NCBI GenBank assembly: GCA_040382235.1
Contig: JBEIFV010000009.1
Location: 1-64,000, forward strand
Reading direction: 5' to 3'
Length of the DNA: 64,000 nucleotides
Origin: JAEUOS01 sp040382235
Lineage (GTDB): Bacteria; Pseudomonadota; Gammaproteobacteria; Burkholderiales; JAEUOS01
The notes under the pieces are model-generated. The model was not told where the DNA came from, made no database searches, and saw only the letters and a list, made by a program, of their open reading frames with translations. Made by a program: the position numbers and the translations under genes. Below are positions 1 to 7,599 of this stretch, piece by piece; position 1 is the first letter of the stretch, and each line of letters starts with the position of its first letter.

Positions 1-744
1 GAATTCGTCGCCCGCGCACCGGCCGATGGCTACACCCTGCTGCTCACCACCAACACGCTCCTGATCGCGCCGATCCTCAATGCGGCGGCGGCGAAGTTCG
101 ACCCGCAGAAGGATTTCGCACCGGTGCTGCCGCTGGCAGGCATCGCCATCATCATGGTGGCGAACCCAGCGGTTCCGGCCAGGGACGCGGGCGAACTGAT
201 CGCCTACCTGAAACGCAACCCGACCAAGGTCAGCTTCGGCTCTTCCGGCGCCGGCGGCATCACCCATCTGGCGGGCGAGTTGTTCAAGGCGCGCGCCGGG
301 GTCTCGATGACCCACGTTCCGTACAAGGGGGCGGCACCGGCGCTCACCGACCTGATCGGCGGCCAGATCGATGTGTTTTTCGACGCGGTGATCACCGCCT
401 ACCCGCATGTCAAGAGCGGCAAACTCAAGGCCATAGGCATGGGCAACGCCACGCGCTGGAGCGGTGCGCCGGACATTCCCACCATCGCCGAATCCGGCCT
501 GGCCGGATTCGAGGTCAGCGGCTGGTACGGCGTGCTGGCGCCGGCGGGCACGCCGACGGCGGTGCTTGAGCGCCTCAATGTGGTGTCCAACCAGGTGTTG
601 AAGGACAGCGAGTTTGTGGCCAAGCTCGAGAGCGCCGGGTTGAGTCCGCTTGGCGGCAGCCTGGAATCCTATCGCAGCATCATGCGCACGGATTTCGCGA
701 CCTGGCAAAAGGTCATCAAGGACGGGAACATCACGCTTCAATAG
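1..744 (+). CDS. Bug/TctC-family periplasmic solute-binding protein, 5' end missing
   Basis: The reading frame is open from base 1, so the signal peptide and roughly the first quarter of the protein lie outside the window; 247 codons remain and end in TAG. The visible part starts in the conserved region around residues ADGYTLLL and carries the family hallmarks HVPYKGAAPALTDLIGGQID and LAPAGTPTAVLERLN. Bug proteins are extracytoplasmic receptors that bind small carboxylates, classically feeding tripartite tricarboxylate transporters; no TctA or TctB genes are seen here. A co-directional hydroxyacid dehydrogenase begins about 110 bases downstream and may act on the imported ligand (inference). 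Family assignment is secure; the ligand cannot be read from the sequence. Confidence 0.93.
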   Translation, partial: EFVARAPADGYTLLLTTNTLLIAPILNAAAAKFDPQKDFAPVLPLAGIAIIMVANPAVPARDAGELIAYLKRNPTKVSFGSSGAGGITHLAGELFKARAGVSMTHVPYKGAAPALTDLIGGQIDVFFDAVITAYPHVKSGKLKAIGMGNATRWSGAPDIPTIAESGLAGFEVSGWYGVLAPAGTPTAVLERLNVVSNQVLKDSEFVAKLESAGLSPLGGSLESYRSIMRTDFATWQKVIKDGNITLQ

Positions 745-855
745 CGAAAGCCCAAGCAAAGGCCCGATCAAACTGGCGAGTTGCGCATCGCATTTGGCCC
801 CATTCACTCAGCGGCCGCATTCACCGACCGCCGCGAACGTCGATCGAGAACCAAG

Positions 856-1851
856 ATGTCACGTATCTTCCTCACCCACCCGCCGGCAGCACTTGAGCAG
901 TATTACGGCGCCAAAGCGCTGGCCGCACTGCGCGCAGTGGCCGAGGTGCGCATCAACCCCTTGTCGCGTGAGCTGACTGTCGAGGAGCTGGCCGAGGCCG
1001 CCAAGGATTGCGCGCTTGTCATCTCCTATCGCCAGACACCGGGCCCGGCCGCACTGTTCGAACGCATGCCCGGCCTGGTGGCCCTGTCGCGCTGCGCGAT
1101 CGACATCCGCAACATCGATGTGGCGGCAGCCAGCCGCGCCGGCGTACTGGTGACCCAGGCCAGTGCCGGCTTCGTAGCCTCGGTCTCCGAATGGACCATC
1201 GGCGCGATGATCGACCTGTCGCGCAACCTGACCCGCATGACCATGGCCTATCAGGCAGGCCTGGTTCCCGCCGCACCGATGGGTCGCGAATTGCGCAGTG
1301 CGACCCTGGGCCTGATCGGCTATGGCCAGATCGGCCGTTACCTTTGCAAGCTGGCCTTGGCCCTGGGCATGCGGGTGCTGGTGAGCGACCCGTATGCGAA
1401 GATCGACGATGCGGCGCTCAAACAGGTCAGCCTGGATGAACTGCTGGGCGCTGCCGACTATGTGGTGTGCCTGGCGGTCGCCAGCGAGGAAACCGAGAAC
1501 CTGATGAACGATGCTGCCTTCGCCGCCATGAAGCCGGGCGCGTTTTTCGTCAATCCATCGCGCGGCAACCTGGTCGATGAAGCCGCGCTTGCGCGCGCGC
1601 TGGATGGCGAGCGCCTGGCCGGCTGCGCACTCGATGTGGGTCGTGCGCCCGACCAGATGCCGACGCCATCACTGGCGCGCCACCCGAAAGTGATCGCCAC
1701 TCCCCACCTTGCGGGACTCACGCCGCCGGCAATCGAACATCAGGCGCTCGAGACCGTGGCGCAGGCCGCCGAGATTCTCGCCGGACGCGCTCCGCTGGGC
1801 GCGGTCAATGCGGCGCAGGCGACGCGCCTGGCGCGCCTGGTGAAGCGCTGA
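856..1851 (+). CDS. D-isomer-specific 2-hydroxyacid dehydrogenase family protein
   Basis: 331 residues, the usual length for NAD-dependent D-2-hydroxyacid dehydrogenases, which interconvert 2-oxoacids and D-2-hydroxyacids. The Rossmann motif GLIGYGQIG lies at residues 152-160, the catalytic Arg is in NPSRGNLVDE (about R236) and the catalytic His in ATPHLAG (about H284). The segment that normally reads DVFxxEP and supplies the Glu partner of His reads DVGRAPDQ here (260-267), so the usual catalytic Glu is absent. I chose ATG 856 over an upstream in-frame TTG at 781 because the fold begins at MSRIFLTHPP. It follows the Bug gene on the same strand and may share its transcript. Substrate unknown. 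Confidence 0.88.
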   Translation: MSRIFLTHPPAALEQYYGAKALAALRAVAEVRINPLSRELTVEELAEAAKDCALVISYRQTPGPAALFERMPGLVALSRCAIDIRNIDVAAASRAGVLVTQASAGFVASVSEWTIGAMIDLSRNLTRMTMAYQAGLVPAAPMGRELRSATLGLIGYGQIGRYLCKLALALGMRVLVSDPYAKIDDAALKQVSLDELLGAADYVVCLAVASEETENLMNDAAFAAMKPGAFFVNPSRGNLVDEAALARALDGERLAGCALDVGRAPDQMPTPSLARHPKVIATPHLAGLTPPAIEHQALETVAQAAEILAGRAPLGAVNAAQATRLARLVKR

Positions 1852-1880
1852 GAAGCACCCGCCCAAGGCGGCCGCTGGGT

Positions 1881-2369
1881 TCAGCGTCCGCTTTGGGCGA
1901 AACGCCCGATATGCGGCCCGAACCCCGGCGTCGCATTCTGCGCAGCGGCGTACTTCTCCAGCAGACGGGCCACCTTCGCCGCCGGAAACCCCAGTTGCAC
2001 GAAAGCGACGCCGCGATCGAATGCCTCGGCGTAATGCTCGATCAATCCATCCTTGAGTAGCAGCCGGCAGATGCCCTCGAAGGCGATCGGCTTGCCGAGC
2101 GACTCCGCTACTTTCGAGCGATAGCTGAAGCGATAGCGCGCATAGCCGATGCGGCCGTCGGACAGCGGTTCGTGAAATTCCCAGCGATAGTTCTCGCCGC
2201 CTTCGTGGAAGCGGTCCAGCATGGCCGCGATCGCCGGCCGGCCGCTGTGGGCACCGAAAAAATAGTCGTCATAGGTGCCGTCCACCGCAAACAGCGCAGC
2301 GAACGCCTCGCCCGCGTTGGCTTCCGCATGAGCGGAGAAGGTGTCGAGCAGGTCGGTGAATGCGGTCAT
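1881..2369 (-). CDS. SnoaL/NTF2-like protein
   Basis: 162 residues. The pattern DLLDTFSAHAEANAGEAFAA, then AVDGTYDDYFFG and RYRFSYRSK fits the small alpha+beta cone of the SnoaL/NTF2-like superfamily, which covers polyketide cyclases, ketosteroid isomerases and many binding-only proteins. I placed the start at ATG 2369 because a GGAG ribosome binding site precedes it; an in-frame start 19 codons upstream lacks that support. It converges with the hydroxyacid dehydrogenase and is divergent from the VTT gene 78 bases away. No enzymatic activity can be assigned. Confidence 0.72.
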   Translation of the reverse strand: MTAFTDLLDTFSAHAEANAGEAFAALFAVDGTYDDYFFGAHSGRPAIAAMLDRFHEGGENYRWEFHEPLSDGRIGYARYRFSYRSKVAESLGKPIAFEGICRLLLKDGLIEHYAEAFDRGVAFVQLGFPAAKVARLLEKYAAAQNATPGFGPHIGRFAQSGR

Positions 2370-2447
2370 GACGATCTCCGGTGCGGCGTCCGCCAGACCA
2401 CCTGGCCGGTTGCGCGATGCGATCAAGACTACACTTTACCGGTAGCC

Positions 2448-3134
2448 ATGCCCACCAACACCGACTCGCCCGACACCGCGCTGACACGCAAGGACCTGTT
2501 GCCTTCGATGCGTTCGCTGGCATGGGTGCTGCTGCTGTTCGCGCTCGCCATTGTGCTTTCGCGCATGTATGCCGCACCGATCGGCACAGCGCTTGCCGAC
2601 CATGCCACGTTCGGTATCGCGATTTTCTTCGGCACGACCGCGCTTGCGGTGGTGCTGCCGCTGTTCAGCAATCTGCCTCTGGTACCCATCGCGGTGTTGC
2701 TGTGGGGGCCGTGGTGGACCGCGCTCATCATCATGCTGGGCTGGGTGGCCGGTGCCGCACTTTCGTTCGGGCTGGCGCGACGCGCCAGCCCGCTCATGCT
2801 GCGGATGTTTCCCGAGGTGTCGCGCTATGCGCGCATCGACCGGCTGATCCACCCGCGCCACCATGTGCTGTCGCTGGTGTTCCTGCGCATGACCTTTCCG
2901 GTGGATATCCTGTCCTATGTGCTGGGCTTGTTCAGCCGCAAGACCACGCCGTTCGAGAACGCCGTGTCGACCGCTCTGGGCGGCGCCCCGTTCGCGCTCC
3001 TGTTCGCATTTTTCCCGGCATTGCCGGTGGCCTTGCAGGCGCTGATCTTCGGCGTATCTGCGCTGGTGTTCGGTGGCTACGTGCTGTGGGTGATGCGGAC
3101 CCATCCGCATCCACCGCACGGAGCCGCGCATTGA
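2448..3134 (+). CDS. VTT-domain (TVP38/DedA-like) inner membrane protein
   Basis: 228 residues with about five to six hydrophobic segments (roughly residues 22-42, 50-72, 75-105, 145-165, 172-215). The central part, with LLWGPWWTALIIMLGWVAGA, LARR and later FLRMTFPVDILSYVLGLF, matches the VTT (SNARE-associated) domain of TVP38/TMEM64 and DedA proteins, linked to lipid scrambling and membrane homeostasis. ATG 2448 was chosen because upstream in-frame codons overlap the divergent SnoaL-like gene and encode a non-membrane leader unlike the family. It ends 7 bases from the convergent monooxygenase gene. Specific role unknown. Confidence 0.82.
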   Translation: MPTNTDSPDTALTRKDLLPSMRSLAWVLLLFALAIVLSRMYAAPIGTALADHATFGIAIFFGTTALAVVLPLFSNLPLVPIAVLLWGPWWTALIIMLGWVAGAALSFGLARRASPLMLRMFPEVSRYARIDRLIHPRHHVLSLVFLRMTFPVDILSYVLGLFSRKTTPFENAVSTALGGAPFALLFAFFPALPVALQALIFGVSALVFGGYVLWVMRTHPHPPHGAAH

Positions 3135-3141
3135 ACATGCG

Positions 3142-4137
3142 CTAGAAAAACTCCCGGGCCAGCAGCTCGTAGGAGCGATGCCTGGCCGCCGGGTCGAACG
3201 TCCAGGTGTTGACCACCAGTTCGTCCAGTAGAAGACTGGCGGCCAATTCAGACAGGCGTGCCGCCACTTGCGCGCCGGTGCCGACAAAAGCCTTCCTGCG
3301 CATGCCTTCGATGATCGCTCGCTCCTGCTCGCTGTAGCGCAGGGTCGCGGCTTCGTCGGGCGAGATCACCGGGTCGCGCCGGCCTTGTTGAAAGCCTACA
3401 CGCCAGTGTTCACGCGTTTTCAGCAGATGCATGGCTTCTGCCTCGGACTCGGCAGCCAGCGCCCATACGCAAATGGTTGGCTGCGGCTTGGGGTAGCGCT
3501 CACTGGGCCGGTAGTTGCGCCGATAAAGCTCCATCGCCTGCTCGACGCCACGACCATCACTGAAGAAATACGCGAACGCATACGGCAGGCCGAAATGCGC
3601 GGCCAGTTGCGCTCCGTAATCCGAGCTGCCCAGGATCCACAATTGCGGACTGGTGGGCCCTTGGGGATAGGCCTTGATCGCGGCGAAGGGATGGCCTTGT
3701 TGAAGCGGCAGCCCTGAAACCCAGGCCTGCAGGTCCAGCACCTGCTGCGGAAACTCGTCAGCCGCGTTCGAATAGGGATTGAGCGCCATCGACGTCAGGC
3801 GGTCGCTGCCTGGCGCGCGCCCCACGCCCAGATCAATGCGTCCGGGCGCGATCGCTTCGAGAATGCGGAACTGCTCGGCGACCTTGAGTGCCGAGTAGTG
3901 CGGCAGCATCACGCCCGCACTGCCGACACGAATCTGTTTCGTGGTGGCCGCGATCGCGGCCATCAGCACCTCGGGTGCGGACCCCACGATACTGTCGCTG
4001 GCATGGTGCTCGGAGACCCAGTAGCGATGGTAGCCGAGGGCGTCGCAATGCTGCGCGAGGGCGATCGACTCGCGGATCGCGACATCCTGGGTGGCGCCCT
4101 TGGCGGAGGTGGATTGATCAAGGACGGAGAGCTTCAT
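3142..4137 (-). CDS. LLM-class (luciferase-like) flavin-dependent oxidoreductase
   Basis: 331 residues, single-domain bacterial luciferase-like fold. Recognisable segments are YWVSEHHASDSIVGSAPEV (about residues 39-57), TKQIRVGSAGVMLPHYSALK (66-85), the GRIDLGVGRAPGSD loop and PQLWILGSSDYGAQLA. These are typical of the MsnO8-like subgroup that uses reduced flavin supplied by a separate reductase to hydroxylate or oxidise small organic molecules. No flavin reductase is adjacent. The gene stands alone on its strand, converging with the VTT gene. Substrate unknown. Confidence 0.9.
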   Translation of the reverse strand: MKLSVLDQSTSAKGATQDVAIRESIALAQHCDALGYHRYWVSEHHASDSIVGSAPEVLMAAIAATTKQIRVGSAGVMLPHYSALKVAEQFRILEAIAPGRIDLGVGRAPGSDRLTSMALNPYSNAADEFPQQVLDLQAWVSGLPLQQGHPFAAIKAYPQGPTSPQLWILGSSDYGAQLAAHFGLPYAFAYFFSDGRGVEQAMELYRRNYRPSERYPKPQPTICVWALAAESEAEAMHLLKTREHWRVGFQQGRRDPVISPDEAATLRYSEQERAIIEGMRRKAFVGTGAQVAARLSELAASLLLDELVVNTWTFDPAARHRSYELLAREFF

Positions 4138-4320
4138 TTGGCTGGGCCATCAAGACGTGAAAACGCAGACTGACCGCAGGCGGATGCCGCGGGCGGCGAT
4201 GGTGAAAGCCCGATTATCGCCGGCCGGCGAGTTGGCCTTCATGGCCATAGGCGCCGCCAGCGTTTGCTTGTCAGCCCGCAACGACGCGTGCAAACACTGC
4301 GCGTCTTGCCGGGCTCGACG

Positions 4321-4899
4321 CTACGCCCTGGCCGGCGGATCGAAGTGAAACACCTTCTTGAACGCTTCCAGCACAGCCACGCCGTGGCGGTCGCGCACCT
4401 CGCGCGCCACCGAATCCGGCATCGATACGTCGTCACGCCCCTCGGAAATGCCGGTGATCACCGTCAGCTGCACCGCATCGGTGGTGCCGACATTGCGAAA
4501 CCCGCGATAGACGTTCGGCGGACAGGAAAACACATCCCACTTGTCAAGCGTGATGGTGTGTTCCACGGGATCGCCGATGCGGTATTCGATGCGCCCTTCG
4601 AGCACCATGAAGGTCTCGTAGGTGTCGTTATGCGAGTGCAGGCATGGGCCCTGCCCGGGCGGCATGGTCGAGATGAACATGGTGGTCTGGGCGGCGCCGA
4701 CGATCGGTGCGTAGCTGCCGAACGGATTCTTGGTGTCATCCAGGATCACCGGCGTGATCTTGCGCGCGAAGATGATGTCGACGGCTTCGTCCGAAATACC
4801 CGCCAGCTCGGTGGTGCGGGTGGTCATTTCGCGCAACTGGCCGAAGCGGCTGACACGGCTGTCGAGTTCCTGGCGGGTCGGGGTGTAGATTTTTGGCAT
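4321..4899 (-). CDS. Cupin-domain protein with altered metal site
   Basis: 192 residues with one cupin barrel. Motif 1 is intact: GQGPCLHSHNDTYETFMVLEG contains His-x-His and the Glu ligand. Motif 2, normally P-x-G-x-x-H-x-x-x-N, reads PPNVYRGFRN, so Arg replaces the fourth metal ligand His while Pro and Asn keep their spacing. A metal might still bind through the three motif-1 ligands, but activity could be altered or absent. The N-terminal 55 residues form a helical extension (MPKIYTPTRQELDSRVSRF). A good SD (AGGAGATCGCC) precedes ATG 4899. No functional partner is evident. Confidence 0.8.
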   Translation of the reverse strand: MPKIYTPTRQELDSRVSRFGQLREMTTRTTELAGISDEAVDIIFARKITPVILDDTKNPFGSYAPIVGAAQTTMFISTMPPGQGPCLHSHNDTYETFMVLEGRIEYRIGDPVEHTITLDKWDVFSCPPNVYRGFRNVGTTDAVQLTVITGISEGRDDVSMPDSVAREVRDRHGVAVLEAFKKVFHFDPPARA

Positions 4900-5267
4900 G
4901 GCGATCTCCTGGAAGATGATGGGTAGAACAGCAAACCCGCACGCATCCGGGCCTCTTCCGGACAGCAGCGTGCAGGCTTGGCTGCAACATACAGGTTTTT
5001 GGACGCTTCGCTCAGCGGCCTTGGTAGGGGGCCGCGGGCAAGAGCGCCGTCAGTCATGGGCTGAGGCGGAACCTTCGGGCGACCCGGCTTCCCGGCGTGC
5101 TAGCACCGCCGGCGGCAAGGACTGAGCGCACTTGGCAAGGCAAGCTGTGGGCGTCAAAAGCGCGACCTGAAGCATGCGTCACCGCAAGCCTGCCTCAAAT
5201 CCACCGGGCCCGCCCCTTGACGGGGGCGGAAGTGGATTGACGACCGCGCCGCCGACGGGGCGCGCGA
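4900..5267. other. Intergenic region, no gene recognised
   Basis: This stretch lies between the cupin start and the small lysine-rich gene. Open frames here are short, overlap each other and encode no recognisable domain. No tRNA-like fold, terminator with a T-run or strong promoter was identified. Confidence 0.5.
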
Positions 5268-5378
5268 TCAGACCCGTTTCTTTTCCTCTTTTTTCACCTT
5301 CTTGGCGTCGCGCTTTTCCTTGAGCGTCTTGGTCGGTTCCTTCTTTTCCTGCTTCTTCTTCTCTTGTCCTTTGGCCAT
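5268..5378 (-). CDS. Small lysine-rich basic protein, 36 residues
   Basis: Reading the minus strand from ATG 5378 gives a 36-residue protein beginning MAKGQEKKKQEKKEP, continuing TKTLKEKRDAKKVKKEEKKRV and ending at TGA (5270-5268). An SD-like AGAGGGAAAG lies 5-14 bases before the ATG. About two thirds of residues are charged, with a large excess of Lys, so it should be highly basic, disordered or helical and probably nucleic-acid or ribosome associated (inference). Short proteins starting MAKGQEKKxxEKK are, as far as I recall, widespread hypothetical proteins in proteobacteria. A longer ORF here is a different, unsupported frame. Confidence 0.68.
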   Translation of the reverse strand: MAKGQEKKKQEKKEPTKTLKEKRDAKKVKKEEKKRV

Positions 5379-5976
5379 GCTGTCTTTCCCTCTCAAAAGG
5401 TAGTGGGTTCATGTCACGGGCTTGTGCCTTTGGCTGCGTCGATCGAGCACCACTCGCTGCCGGCACAAGCTCGCAATAATGCACCGGATTGGCCAATCGC
5501 GCAGGGTTGGCGCATAACAAGTGCCTGGGCCACGGGTTGCCGGCGACTGACGGGCGGGTCGGGAAACCGAATCGGCGCTGGGGCCTGCGCCTGCGCCAAG
5601 ACACCCAACCCGCGACCAGCTCGGCTTACCTTCACGCACGGACCAACTGAATTCCGATTGGTATGGCTACAGCGTGCAGGTCTCCCCGAACCCGCGAGAC
5701 AGAAGCGCAGCCGGTCTTTCACCCAACATCAGCCTTTCCGCACGCTCGGAAGTCCATTGCAAACTTCAGACTCACTCCACCAACCAGCCGGCCGGCCGGG
5801 CACTGAAGCACACAGCGATTCAGTAGTCCAAACTGGGGATGCGCGATACCGCACCCGGTGATAGCCTCAATTTCTTGCCACCTGGCGCACGCATTCGCAT
5901 CCAGCCGCTGGGCAAGCGCCACTGATCCCTGACAAACGATCATATAGATCGCCCCGCCACCAACCGGAGCACCGCC
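5379..5976. other. Intergenic region upstream of the S8 peptidase
   Basis: About 600 bases without a supported gene. Frames in it are overlapping and low-information. The only structure seen is a short palindrome just upstream of the peptidase gene, CGATC-ATATA-GATCG at 5937-5951, an AT-centred inverted repeat 25 bases before the start codon that could be an operator or part of the promoter (inference). The length of the gap is unusual for this gene-dense window. Confidence 0.45.
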
Positions 5977-7392
5977 ATGACCATCGCCGGCTACCTGATC
6001 AGCATCGACCCCACCCGCTTCACCAAGCTCAATCGGGAACTCGCGGCACAACTGCCTGGCATGGGCGGCGAACCGCTGGCGCCGATCTCCTCGCGCCGCG
6101 CATTCATGAGCATCGACGTATTGCGCGCGTTGCAGTCGGCCATGGGCGGGCCGGCGTTCGACAAGGCCTTGTTTCGCAATGGCGCGGAATGGGGCGACCA
6201 GGTCGACGACGATCTTGCGGTCGCGCTTTTCCGCACCCGCGAACCGGCCGATCTGCCGCCGCGCGACGAACTTGAGCTACCGCCGGTGGCCGACCCGGTC
6301 ACCGGCAAGTTGCTCGACTGGCATCTGGTCGAGATCGAGGCTGCCGGTGCCTGGAACCTGCTGGGCGGCCACGACAAGATCGACTGGACCGGCGTCGCGG
6401 TTGGCCACATCGATACCGGTTTCACCACCCATCCAGCGCTGGGTTTCAAGAAAAGCGTGCCTACGTCGCCATGGCTCGATACCGTGCGGGATCGCAACTT
6501 CTTTTCCAGGGAGGTCGGAAACCTGGGCGATACCGGCTCACCGGCGGCGATGTTCGCCTCCTGGGACAGTGCAGCGGACACCCTGGGCGGCTTCAGTGGC
6601 GGCCACGGCACCCGCACCAGCAGCGTTCTGTGCGGCTTCGACACCAGCGCTGCCGCAAAAGCGTCGGTAGTGGAGGGCAGCAGCTTCGCCGGGTATTTTG
6701 GAGTTGCACCGCGCGTGCCGGTAGTGCCGGTGCGCGTCGAGGATTCGGTCTGGGTCCAGAATGAACTCGGCACCGGCCTGCCGGACTCGATTGACTATCT
6801 GGTCGACTCCGCCGCGGTTAACGTGATTTCTTTGAGCATGGGTTCGCCGCGCGGCGTGCTGACCGGAACCGATGTGCCCAAACGCCTGAAGGACGCGTTG
6901 CGCAACGCATACGCACGCGGTGTCATCGTGGTGTGTGCGGCGGGCAACCATATTCCGGACGAGCAAGTCGTGTTCCCGGCGCGCCAGCCGTTCACGCTCG
7001 CCGTCGGCGGCAGCGCGCCGCAAAGCCGGCCGTGGAGTGGCAGCAGTTACGGCGCCCAGGTCGACGTTTCCGCGCCGGCCTACCCAATCCGGCGGGCCAC
7101 CACAAAACGCGGCAACAAGTACGAATACGGTGCGGGCGACGGCACTTCTTTCGCGACCCCGCTGGTGGCAGGCACGGCGGCGCTGTGGCTGGCACACCAC
7201 AAGGGCGCGATCGAAGCGGCTTATGCGGAAAAGTGGCAGCGTGTGGCGGCCTTTCTCGCCATTGTCAAGCGCACCGCCCATGTGCCTCACGATTGGTCGA
7301 CCGCGACACGCGGCGCAGGCATCCTCAACGCCCGGGCAGTCCTGCAGGAACCGCTGCCGCTCGCGGCTGACCTGCGCCGCGAAACGGAATGA
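5977..7392 (+). CDS. S8-family (subtilisin-like) serine peptidase without signal peptide
   Basis: 471 residues. The catalytic triad is complete: Asp in VGHIDTGF (D146), His in FSGGHGTRTS (H210) and Ser in GDGTSFATP (S391); VVCAAGN supplies the oxyanion Asn region. The N-terminus (MTIAGYLISIDPTRFTKLNR) is polar with no signal peptide or transmembrane helix, so a cytoplasmic location is predicted. About 135 residues precede the catalytic domain and could be a propeptide or a sensing/interaction segment. The next gene, 207 bases downstream on the same strand, is a membrane patatin, suggesting a functional pair (inference). The upstream region is long and may hold independent regulation. Confidence 0.92.
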   Translation: MTIAGYLISIDPTRFTKLNRELAAQLPGMGGEPLAPISSRRAFMSIDVLRALQSAMGGPAFDKALFRNGAEWGDQVDDDLAVALFRTREPADLPPRDELELPPVADPVTGKLLDWHLVEIEAAGAWNLLGGHDKIDWTGVAVGHIDTGFTTHPALGFKKSVPTSPWLDTVRDRNFFSREVGNLGDTGSPAAMFASWDSAADTLGGFSGGHGTRTSSVLCGFDTSAAAKASVVEGSSFAGYFGVAPRVPVVPVRVEDSVWVQNELGTGLPDSIDYLVDSAAVNVISLSMGSPRGVLTGTDVPKRLKDALRNAYARGVIVVCAAGNHIPDEQVVFPARQPFTLAVGGSAPQSRPWSGSSYGAQVDVSAPAYPIRRATTKRGNKYEYGAGDGTSFATPLVAGTAALWLAHHKGAIEAAYAEKWQRVAAFLAIVKRTAHVPHDWSTATRGAGILNARAVLQEPLPLAADLRRETE

Positions 7393-7599
7393 TTGTCAAT
7401 CGGCGCACCATTGGCGCCCACCACGGTGCCGGCCTGCACGGCGCCTCGGGCCGAATCACGCACCGTGGAATGGCGCCTGCATCAGCCCAGGTTCGCGTTG
7501 CGGCCAAGCGCGCACCGCGGCAGCATGCTGCGTTTAACGCCTGAACCACTGATTCGCCCGCACGGCGGGGATCGTTTCAACCATTGCGGAGGCTCCAAC

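Noticed and set aside
5179..5604. 141-codon minus-strand frame rich in Arg/Glu/Lys
   Set aside because: It overlaps the small lysine-rich gene in another frame; its composition is a shift of the same AAG/GAA repeats.
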